DNA of 10,641 bases from AC-32 sp036522595 (GTDB lineage Bacteria > Actinomycetota > Thermoleophilia > Gaiellales > Gaiellaceae). The stretch lies in contig DATDFL010000292.1 of assembly GCA_036522595.1 (NCBI GenBank), positions 1-10,641 on the forward strand, in the 5' to 3' direction. The notes under the pieces were generated by a model that worked only from the letters and a program-made list of their open reading frames with translations, was not told where the DNA came from and ran no database searches. The position numbers were made by a program, and so were the translations under genes. Below, piece by piece: positions 1-7,049 of the stretch (positions within the stretch are counted from its first letter, which is position 1; each line of letters begins with the position of its first letter).

Positions 1-47
1 TCTACCTGACGGGTTACACGACCCTCTACGGGCTCGCACCGCGCTAG
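1..47 (+). CDS. 3' end of an unidentified gene (partial)
   Basis: The frame starting at base 3 is open from the window edge and ends in two tandem TAG stops at 45-50. The visible tail reads YLTGYTTLYGLAPR. It ends 25 bases before the next start, on the same strand, which fits the spacing of the rest of the window. Fourteen residues are too few to assign a family, and an open frame this short can arise by chance, so this is only a probable gene end. Confidence 0.4.
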   Translation, partial: YLTGYTTLYGLAPR

Positions 48-61
48 TAGCCTCTGACGAG

Positions 62-68
62 AAAGGAG
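62..68 (+). promoter_or_regulatory. Shine-Dalgarno site of the PPOX gene
   Basis: AAAGGAG ends 4 bases before the ATG at 73. It is the clearest ribosome binding site in the window and fixes that start. A TAGCCT box at 48-53 could be a -10 element for a short leader, but this is weak. Confidence 0.7.
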
Positions 69-72
69 CGCA

Positions 73-471
73 ATGGCAGAACTGACCGAAAAGGCACGAG
101 AGTTCCTGCGGCAGCCGTACGTCGGCGAGGTCACGACGATCCGCCCCGACGGCTCGCCGCACACCACCGTCGTCTGGGTCGACGTCGACACGGACGAGGT
201 GCTCTTCAACACCGCAGTCGGCCGCGCGAAGGAGCGGTACCTGCGCAAGGATCCGCGCGTCTCGCTGATCGTCGTCGATCCCGAGGATTCGTACCGCTGG
301 GTGTCGGTCAGCGGCACGGCCGAGCTGGACACCGAGGGCGCCGACGAAGAGATCGACAAGCTCGCGAAGAAGTACCTCGGCGAGGACGAGTACCCGTGGC
401 GGAAACCAGAGGAGCAGCGGATCAACGTCCGGATTCGTCCGGACCGCGTCGAGACCACCGGCCTGGATTAG
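73..471 (+). CDS. PPOX-class F420-dependent oxidoreductase-like protein
   Basis: This is a 132-residue single-domain split-barrel protein of the pyridoxamine 5'-phosphate oxidase (PPOX) superfamily. It resembles the small actinobacterial F420-binding enzymes typified by Rv1155. Family hallmarks seen are an N-terminal helix (residues 3-13), the strand pair GEVTTIRPDGSPHTTVVWV (18-36), and the segment GRAKERYLRKDPRVSLIVVD (50-69), whose basic residues contact cofactor phosphate in relatives. It ends in a strand rich in Arg and Val (INVRIRPDRV). The length is normal for the family. The ATG start has a strong AAAGGAG site. Members reduce small molecules in the cytosol with F420H2 or FMN; the substrate here cannot be read from sequence. 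It overlaps the next gene by one base (TAG/GTG), so the two are probably cotranscribed and translationally coupled. Family is sure, cofactor less so. Confidence 0.85.
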   Translation: MAELTEKAREFLRQPYVGEVTTIRPDGSPHTTVVWVDVDTDEVLFNTAVGRAKERYLRKDPRVSLIVVDPEDSYRWVSVSGTAELDTEGADEEIDKLAKKYLGEDEYPWRKPEEQRINVRIRPDRVETTGLD

Positions 472-1322
472 TGCTGCTCTGCGACGTCGGCCCGCGCGAC
501 GGGCTCCAGAACGAGGACGAGGTGTTGGAGCCGCGCGTCCGGGCCGACCTCGTCAACCGCCTCGCCGCCGCGGGGCTGCCGCGCGTCGAGGCTGCGAGCT
601 TCGTCCGTGCCGACCGCGTGCCGCAGATGGCGGACGCCGAGGAGGTCGTCGCGGCGATCGAGAGGCACGAGGGGACCGAGTACTCCGGCCTCGTCCTGAA
701 CGAGCAGGGTTACGAGCGGTTCGCGTCGTCGGGGCTCGACCGCGTCAACGTGACGCTCGGCGCCACCGAGGGGTTCAACCAGCGGAACGGCAACGCGTCG
801 CTCGCCGACGCGACCGAGCGCGTCGAGCGGATCCTCGCCCGGGCCGACAAACCCGCGACGGTGACGATCAGCGTCGCCTTCGGCTGCCCGTTCGAAGGCC
901 GCGTCGACCCGGTCCGCGTCGCCGAGCTCGCCGGTCGGTTCGAGGCTTACGAGGTCGTCCTCGCGGACACGATCGGCGTCGCAGCGCCCCGAGAGGTCAG
1001 CGCACTCGTTGAGCGCACGAAGGCGGCCGGGTTCCACGGCCACAACACGCGCAACACCGGGTACGCCAACGCGCTCGCCGCGCTGGAGGCCGGCGCCCAC
1101 GTGCTGGACGCCTCGGTCGGCGGCCTCGGCGGTTGCCCCTACGCTCCCCGCGCGAGCGGCAACATCGCCACCGAGGATCTCGTCTACCTGCTCGAGCACG
1201 AGGGCATCGAGACCGGGGTCGATCTCGACGCGCTGATCCGGATCTCCGAATGGCTCGAGGCGGCGCTGGGCCGCAAGCTCGAGGGCCAGGTCTACCGAGC
1301 CGGCCCGTTTCCGAGCGAATAG
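471..1322 (+). CDS. Hydroxymethylglutaryl-CoA lyase
   Basis: This 283-residue TIM-barrel enzyme of the DRE-TIM/HMGL-like family is predicted to split HMG-CoA into acetoacetate and acetyl-CoA, the last step of leucine degradation, in the cytosol. Seen are DVGPRDGLQNE (5-15; catalytic Arg9 and metal ligand Asp10), AFGCPFEG (about 136-143), ADTIG, metal ligands His189 and His191 in HGHNTRNTG, and the family signature GGLGGCPYAPRASGNIATED (217-236) with active-site Cys222 and metal ligand Asn231. Two deviations from the human enzyme are Asn after the HxH (usually Asp) and SFVRADRVPQ where SFVSPKWVPQ is usual. The start is the GTG that shares its first base with the previous TAG. The upstream in-frame ATG at 396 would add a tail that reads through the PPOX gene out of frame. 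The 3' end overlaps the convergent GNAT gene by 31 bases. Confidence 0.9.
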   Translation: MLLCDVGPRDGLQNEDEVLEPRVRADLVNRLAAAGLPRVEAASFVRADRVPQMADAEEVVAAIERHEGTEYSGLVLNEQGYERFASSGLDRVNVTLGATEGFNQRNGNASLADATERVERILARADKPATVTISVAFGCPFEGRVDPVRVAELAGRFEAYEVVLADTIGVAAPREVSALVERTKAAGFHGHNTRNTGYANALAALEAGAHVLDASVGGLGGCPYAPRASGNIATEDLVYLLEHEGIETGVDLDALIRISEWLEAALGRKLEGQVYRAGPFPSE

Positions 1323-1843
1323 AGGTCGACACGCTGCGGGAACGGAGCGGGGAGGTCTTCGCGCTCCAGCGTCTCGCCGATCTTCTCGGCGACGCGGATC
1401 GAAGCCGCGTTGCCGGGCGCGATCACCGAGACGAGCCGGTTCAGGCCGAGCTCTTCGAGCGCGAACTCCCGGCAGGCAATCGCCGCTTCCGTCGCGTAGC
1501 CGCGGCCCCAGTGCTCGCTGCCGATCGTCCAGCCGACCTCGGTCTCGAGCTCGCCGTCGAGCTCCTCGCGCATGGCGTTGACCCAGCGCTCCGGGTCCCA
1601 CAAGAGGAAGCCGACCCGCCCGAGCAGCCGCTCGTCCTCCTTGCGCACGACGCTGAAGAGCCCGATCCCGTGTCGATCCCAGTGCCTGCGCATGCGCTCG
1701 ACTGCCGCCAGGGACTCTTCGCGGGTCTGCGGCGCCGCCCAGAGGAATTTCGCCACCGCAGGGTCACCGAACACCGCGGCGTAGCCGCCGGCGTCACTCA
1801 CCTCCGGTCGGCGGAGCAGCAGGCGTTCGGTTTCGAGCTTCAC
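1292..1843 (-). CDS. GNAT N-acetyltransferase, RimJ/RimL type
   Basis: This 183-residue acetyltransferase would move an acetyl group from acetyl-CoA to an amine; the acceptor is unknown (ribosomal protein N-termini, antibiotics and small metabolites are all known in the family). It starts with the typical LETERLLLRRP (3-13). The acetyl-CoA loop is HWGRGYATEAA (111-121), followed by CREFALEELGLNRL and GNAASIRVAEKIG (144-156). The start is a GTG whose bases overlap the TGA of the upstream cyclase-GNAT gene (GTGA, 1840-1843), so it is translationally coupled to it. It is clearly paralogous to the GNAT half of that fusion: both share VRKEDE, the insert W(N/D)PE(T/R)W, VG(Y/W)TIG and WG(Q/R)GYATEAA. 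Its last codons overlap the convergent HMG-CoA lyase. The family call is firm and the substrate open. Confidence 0.9.
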   Translation of the reverse strand: MKLETERLLLRRPEVSDAGGYAAVFGDPAVAKFLWAAPQTREESLAAVERMRRHWDRHGIGLFSVVRKEDERLLGRVGFLLWDPERWVNAMREELDGELETEVGWTIGSEHWGRGYATEAAIACREFALEELGLNRLVSVIAPGNAASIRVAEKIGETLEREDLPAPFPQRVDLYSLGNGPAR

Positions 1844-3045
1844 GTCTCGAGCGCGAAGAGCTTGGCGTCGCGCCGGCCGAAGCGGACGTCGCGCTCGTAC
1901 TCCATCCCGAGCTTGCGCGCGACCTTCTCGGACGCGTCGTTCCCGTGGATGATCAGCGCGATCAGCCGTCGCGCGCTCAGGCTCTCGAGTGCGAAATCGC
2001 GGGCCGCCGCGGCCGCCTCGGTCGCGTAGCCCTGGCCCCAGTAGGGCCGCCCGATCGTGTAGCCGACCTCGAGCTCCTTCGGCCCTTTCGCGTCGAGCCG
2101 CGTCGTCTGCCACGTCTCCGGGTTCCAGACGATCAGCCCGACGCGCCCGATCACGGCCTCGTCCTCCTTGCGGACCGTGGTGTACAGGCCGAAGCCCTCC
2201 GCCTTCCAGCTCTCGATCATCCGCCGCACGGAGCGTTCGGTCTCCTCACGCGTCAGCGTGTGCCCGTCGCCGAGGTAGCGCATCACCTCAGGGTCGGCGT
2301 ACATCGGGGCGAGCGGCTCCGCGTCCTCCGGGACGGGCGGACGAAGGATCAGGCGGTCGGTCTCGAGCGTCGTAGGCTGCGGCTTCGGCTGCTCGCCCGG
2401 CAGCGCCCGGCTGAAGGCGGCTTCGAGCTGTCGATGGACGTAGTCCTCGACCCTCGCGCTGAAGCTCTCCGCCATGCTGTCGACGCGGCCCTTTCGCTCG
2501 GCCTTCGGCGGCGGGAACTCCCTGCGCTCCTCGTCCAGCGCGAGCTCGTAGACGTGCTCGTGCTGGATGTCCTTCAGGTGCTGTTCTCCGAGGTCGCGCA
2601 CGGAGACGCCGTCCGGAAGGTCGTTCCCTACCAGTGCGCGCGTCGTCTCGGAGGCGAGGATCTGGCCGCCGTGCCCCGCCGAGCAGATACGCGCCGCGCG
2701 GACGACGTCCATGCCGACGTAGCCCTCCTCGCCGACGGTCGGCTCCCCGGTGTGCAGCCCCATCCGAACGCGCACCTCGGCCCCGCCCGGCCAAGTGTGC
2801 CCGGCGAGCGCGCGCTGGCCGTCAACCGCGGCCGTGACCGCTTCACGCGCGCGCGTGAACGAGTAGAAGAACGCGTCGCCCTGGGTGTCGACCTCGTGAC
2901 CGCCCGCCTTCTGGAAGACGTCGCGGAGGATCCGCCGGTGGTCGGCCACGACCTGGCGGTACTCGTCGCCGAGCTCCTGCAGGAGCCGCGTCGAGCCCTC
3001 GATGTCGGTGAACAGAAACGTGACGGTGCCGCCGGGGAAAGCCAC
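1840..3045 (-). CDS. Class III nucleotide cyclase domain fused to GNAT acetyltransferase
   Basis: This is a 401-residue, two-domain cytosolic protein. Residues about 6-172 form a class III adenylate/guanylate cyclase homology domain: TVTFLFTDIEGSTRL with metal ligand Asp14, then EVDTQGDAFF with metal ligand Asp57, MGLHTGEP, and VVRAARICSAGHGGQ with Arg119. The usual substrate-specifying Lys four residues before the second Asp is Asp53, and the usual catalytic Asn four before the Arg is Val115, so activity is uncertain. A charged linker (about 175-225) contains PPPKAERKGR and a helical stretch. Residues about 226-400 are a complete RimJ/RimL-type GNAT with acetyl-CoA loop YWGQGYATEAA (335-345) and GNDASEKVARKLGM. 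There is no stop or frame change between domains. The GTG start lies 6 bases after a TACCGT box, fitting a leaderless message; a TTG at 3060 would add five residues. It is operonic with the downstream GNAT. Confidence 0.88.
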   Translation of the reverse strand: MAFPGGTVTFLFTDIEGSTRLLQELGDEYRQVVADHRRILRDVFQKAGGHEVDTQGDAFFYSFTRAREAVTAAVDGQRALAGHTWPGGAEVRVRMGLHTGEPTVGEEGYVGMDVVRAARICSAGHGGQILASETTRALVGNDLPDGVSVRDLGEQHLKDIQHEHVYELALDEERREFPPPKAERKGRVDSMAESFSARVEDYVHRQLEAAFSRALPGEQPKPQPTTLETDRLILRPPVPEDAEPLAPMYADPEVMRYLGDGHTLTREETERSVRRMIESWKAEGFGLYTTVRKEDEAVIGRVGLIVWNPETWQTTRLDAKGPKELEVGYTIGRPYWGQGYATEAAAAARDFALESLSARRLIALIIHGNDASEKVARKLGMEYERDVRFGRRDAKLFALET

Positions 3046-3050
3046 GCCGT

Positions 3051-3057
3051 TACGGTA
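3051..3057. promoter_or_regulatory. Overlapping bidirectional -10 elements giving leaderless transcripts
   Basis: TACGGTA at 3051-3057 holds TACGGT on the plus strand (3051-3056) and TACCGT on the minus strand (3057-3052), both matching the TAnnnT core of a bacterial -10 box. Each is followed by exactly six bases and then a GTG: 3063 on plus, 3045 on minus. That spacing puts the expected transcription start on the first base of both start codons. No ribosome binding site is visible for either gene. I see no good -35 at 17 bases on either side, which is common in actinobacterial promoters. Inferred from geometry only. Confidence 0.5.
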
Positions 3058-3062
3058 CAAGC

Positions 3063-4961
<1,899 letters not shown>

Positions 4962-4993
4962 ACCGATAAGGGCTTGACATCTGGCATCCCCCT

Positions 4994-5002
4994 AAAGAGG
5001 TG
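4994..5002 (+). promoter_or_regulatory. Ribosome binding site deciding the start of the first exported protein
   Basis: AAAGAGGTG contains an AGAGG core that ends 9 bases before the ATG at 5010. It favours that ATG over the in-frame TTG at 4974, which would put extra residues ahead of the basic n-region of the signal sequence. Confidence 0.55.
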
Positions 5003-5009
5003 CTTGGAC

Positions 5010-5495
5010 ATGCGGAATCCGAAAAGAAAACGAAATCTTGTCATCGCCCTCGTCGTCCTCCTGCTCGGCGTGGTCGCCGCGGGAGTCGGCTTCGGCGCCT
5101 GGAGCCTGGGCGGCAGCGGGAACGCCTCCGCCAAGGCAACCACCGCCTCCAGCATCACGCTGGCCGATGCGAGCGCCTTCACGACCGCCGATCTCTACCC
5201 CGGCGCGACGGGCAACCTGAAGCTGCGGGCCACGAACCCGAACCCGTTCCCGGTTCGGATCACCCAGGTCTCCGGCAACGGGACGATCACGTCGGACAAG
5301 GGCGCGGCGTGTGACGCGTCGACCGGCGTCACACTGGCGAACCAGACCGGGCTTACGCTTGATCTCGCCGCCGGCGCGACCGCCACGCTCACGGTGGCGA
5401 ATGCTGTCTCCATGAGCAACTCGTCCGACACAACGTGCCAGGGAGCCATCTTCACGGTTCCCGTCAGCCTCACCGCCGTCAGCAACGCCCCGTAG
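5010..5495 (+). CDS. Exported protein of unknown function, cysteine-paired beta domain (TasA/camelysin-like pattern)
   Basis: This is a 161-residue predicted secreted or membrane-anchored protein; I do not recognise a named family. The n-region is very basic (RNPKRKR, 2-8), followed by a hydrophobic stretch (10-29) and then AWSLGGSGNASAKATT (30-45). The mature part is rich in Thr, Ala, Asn and Val and looks all-beta. LYPGATGNLKLRATNPNPF (62-80) resembles the PGD...l.v.N pattern of TasA/camelysin and other beta-sandwich surface proteins. Two cysteines, Cys101 and Cys143 (in DTTCQ), could form a disulfide outside the cell. The start is ATG with an AGAGG site nine bases away. The downstream gene, four bases away, encodes a divergent paralogue with the same LxPGA...C...DTCQ layout. 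The real-gene call is firm; TasA-likeness is inference. Confidence 0.8.
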   Translation: MRNPKRKRNLVIALVVLLLGVVAAGVGFGAWSLGGSGNASAKATTASSITLADASAFTTADLYPGATGNLKLRATNPNPFPVRITQVSGNGTITSDKGAACDASTGVTLANQTGLTLDLAAGATATLTVANAVSMSNSSDTTCQGAIFTVPVSLTAVSNAP

Positions 5496-5499
5496 GCCC

Positions 5500-5910
5500 A
5501 TGCGGCTGCTGCCGGCCGTCGCACTCGTTGCGCTCGCGGCTCTGCTTGTCGTTGCGCTCGCGCAGTCTCGCGGGCCGCGCCAGGCAAAGCCGCGGATGCG
5601 ACGTTCGTTGACGGTCTCCGGCCGGGTGCTCTCGCTTTTCCCGGGAGCGCACGCTCGACTGACGCTCTACGTGCGGAGCAACCGCGCGTTCCGCATTCGG
5701 CTCGGCGTGCTGCGGGTTCGTGTGCGGAATGCCCGGCCGGGCTGCAGCGGGAAGTACCTGAGCTTCGGGCGCTTGCGGCATTCGCTGGTCGTGCCGCCGT
5801 ACGGGTACCGGATCGTCGTCCTGCCGGTGACGATGCTCCGCACCGCGCCGGACACCTGTCAAAACGCAATGTGGCCACTTCGTTTCACGATCGGAGCGCG
5901 CAGGGCGTGA
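5500..5910 (+). CDS. Exported protein of unknown function, divergent paralogue of the preceding gene
   Basis: This is a 136-residue protein with a single N-terminal hydrophobic segment (RLLPAVALVALAALLVVALA, 2-21) that acts as signal peptide or anchor; no lipobox. The remainder is unusually basic (many Arg) and predicted beta-rich. It matches the preceding protein position by position: LFPGAHARLTLYVRSNRAF (46-64) against LYPGATGNLKLRATNPNPF, then Cys82 and Cys120 in PDTCQNA against Cys101 and Cys143 in DTTCQGA, with similar spacing (38 and 42 residues). This points to a shared fold with one disulfide. The ATG at 5500 sits four bases after the upstream TAG with no clear ribosome binding site, so translation is probably coupled. 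Its TGA overlaps the GTG of the next gene. It is AWS-motif-free, unlike its two neighbours. Function is unknown. Confidence 0.75.
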   Translation: MRLLPAVALVALAALLVVALAQSRGPRQAKPRMRRSLTVSGRVLSLFPGAHARLTLYVRSNRAFRIRLGVLRVRVRNARPGCSGKYLSFGRLRHSLVVPPYGYRIVVLPVTMLRTAPDTCQNAMWPLRFTIGARRA

Positions 5911-6323
5911 GCCGTGCGTGCCTCCTGTTCGCGGCGTTCGCCGCGCTCGCGCTGCCCGCGACCGGCGGCGCCGCGTGGTCGGTCGGCCGGACCAGCACCG
6001 GCGCGATCGGGACGAAGACGATGCCCACGGCCGCCCTTCCAGCGCCGACCGGGTCGGTCTCGAGTCACGACGTCACGGTCACCTGGACGGCGAGCCAGTT
6101 TGCAGACGGCACGCTCGTTCCGAGCTACGTCATCAAGCGCTACAACGCGGTCACAAACCAGCTCCAGACCACCCTCGCAGCCTGCAGCGGCAACGTCGCA
6201 GGGACGAACTGCGTCGAGCACAGCGTCCCGACCGGGACCTGGAAGTACACCGTCACGCCCGCTGCAGGGACCTGGCGTGGAACGGAGAGCCCGAAGAGCG
6301 CGACCGTGACGGTACTCGTGTAA
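5907..6323 (+). CDS. Exported fibronectin type III-like protein
   Basis: This is a 138-residue predicted exported protein. The N-terminus MSRACLLFAAFAALALPATG is a signal sequence, followed by GAAWSVGRTSTGAIGTKTM (21-39), which recalls the AWS region of the first gene of this trio. After a Pro-rich joint (PTAALPAPTG) comes a single domain (about 46-137) with the fibronectin-III strand pattern: VTVTWTAS, SYVIKRYNAV, GTWKYTVTPAAGTW and SATVTVLV. Cys93 and Cys102 bracket a short loop and could form a disulfide. The start is taken as the GTG that overlaps the previous stop (GTGA, 5907-5910). A GTG at 5871 would add 12 residues, including a charged stretch ahead of the signal. FN3 domains usually mediate protein or polysaccharide contacts at the cell surface, so it may be a structural or adhesive part of the trio. 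Function is not known. Confidence 0.75.
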   Translation: MSRACLLFAAFAALALPATGGAAWSVGRTSTGAIGTKTMPTAALPAPTGSVSSHDVTVTWTASQFADGTLVPSYVIKRYNAVTNQLQTTLAACSGNVAGTNCVEHSVPTGTWKYTVTPAAGTWRGTESPKSATVTVLV

Positions 6324-6332
6324 CTGACCGCT

Positions 6333-6338
6333 TAGGGT
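6333..6338 (+). promoter_or_regulatory. Probable -10 element of the liv operon, leaderless start
   Basis: TAGGGT lies in the 21-base gap before livG and is followed by six bases and then the livG GTG at 6345. This is the same TAnnnT-N6-GTG geometry as both genes of the divergent pair at 3051-3057. There is no ribosome binding site between the box and the GTG. The -35 is not recognisable. Confidence 0.45.
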
Positions 6339-6344
6339 TGACCC

Positions 6345-7049
6345 GTGGCGCTGCTCCGGGTCGAGGGGGTGACGCGGCGGTTCGGCGGGATCGTCGCCGT
6401 CGACGATGTCTCGCTCGACGTGGGGGAGGGCGAGATCGTCGGGCTGATCGGCCCGAACGGCGCCGGCAAGACCACCGTCTTCAACCTGATCACGCGGCTC
6501 TACCGCCCCGAGTCGGGTGAGATCGAGTTCGCGGGCGAGTCGCTCCTGCGCACCGCGCCGCACGGCGTCGTCCGCCGCGGGATCGCGCGCACCTTCCAGA
6601 ACGTCGAGCTGTTCGGCTCGATGACGGTCCTCGAGCACGTGCTGATGGGACGCCACGCGCGGCGAGGCCGCCGCGCGCGGGAGATCCTCGGCTACGTCAC
6701 CCTCGGGCCGCACGCCCACCGCCAGGCGCGCGAGCTGCCCTACGGGCTGCAGAAGCGGGTCGAGCTCGCCCGTGCGCTCGCGTCGGGCCCGCGCCTGCTC
6801 CTCCTCGACGAGCCTGCCGGCGGCCTGAACCACGAGGAGGTCGAAGAGCTCGGCGGGCTGATCCGCCGCATCCGCGACGACTTCGAGCTGACCGTGCTGC
6901 TCGTCGAGCACCACATGGGCCTCGTCATGGGCAGCGCCGAGCGCGTGCACGTCCTGGACTTCGGCCGCCGGATCGCGAGCGGGACGCCTGCCGAGGTGCA
7001 GAACGACCCGGCCGTGATCGAGGCCTACCTGGGGACGACCGATGGCTGA
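6345..7049 (+). CDS. livG: Branched-chain amino acid-type ABC transporter ATP-binding protein LivG
   Basis: This is a 234-residue ATPase that powers the LivHM permease from the cytosolic face. Seen are Walker A GPNGAGKTT (36-44), the Q-loop ARTFQN (Gln85), LivG-type signature LPYGLQKRVELARAL (131-145; Leu where most ABC proteins have Gln after the second Gly), Walker B LLLLDEP (151-157; Asp155, Glu156) and the H-loop His189 in VEHHMG. The C-terminal VIEAYLG is typical of LivG. Compared with E. coli LivG (255 residues), about 20 residues are missing from the helical subdomain between GRHARRGRR and ARELPYG. All catalytic motifs are intact, so it should still hydrolyse ATP. The GTG start follows a TAGGGT box at leaderless spacing. 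Its end overlaps livF by 8 bases. The substrate could be Leu/Ile/Val or another HAAT-family ligand. Confidence 0.92.
   Translation: MALLRVEGVTRRFGGIVAVDDVSLDVGEGEIVGLIGPNGAGKTTVFNLITRLYRPESGEIEFAGESLLRTAPHGVVRRGIARTFQNVELFGSMTVLEHVLMGRHARRGRRAREILGYVTLGPHAHRQARELPYGLQKRVELARALASGPRLLLLDEPAGGLNHEEVEELGGLIRRIRDDFELTVLLVEHHMGLVMGSAERVHVLDFGRRIASGTPAEVQNDPAVIEAYLGTTDG

Noticed and set aside
396..470. ATG at 396 as start of the HMG-CoA lyase.
   Set aside because: It would add 25 residues without family similarity that overlap the PPOX gene in another frame. GTG 471 starts right before the conserved DVGPRDG.
3058..3060. TTG at 3060 as start of the cyclase fusion.
   Set aside because: It would place the start inside the proposed promoter and adds residues not needed for the cyclase fold. 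GTG 3045 fits the leaderless spacing better, though TTG cannot be excluded.
4974..4979. A perfect TTGACA, candidate -35 box for the exported trio.
   Set aside because: No TAnnnT box follows at 16-18 bases; that position holds the ribosome binding site GAGGTG. A promoter here is possible but not supported.
6335..6344. GGGT-TG-ACCC inverted repeat before livG, possible operator or terminator.
   Set aside because: Arms are only four bases, with no following T run. It overlaps the proposed -10 and start region and may be chance.
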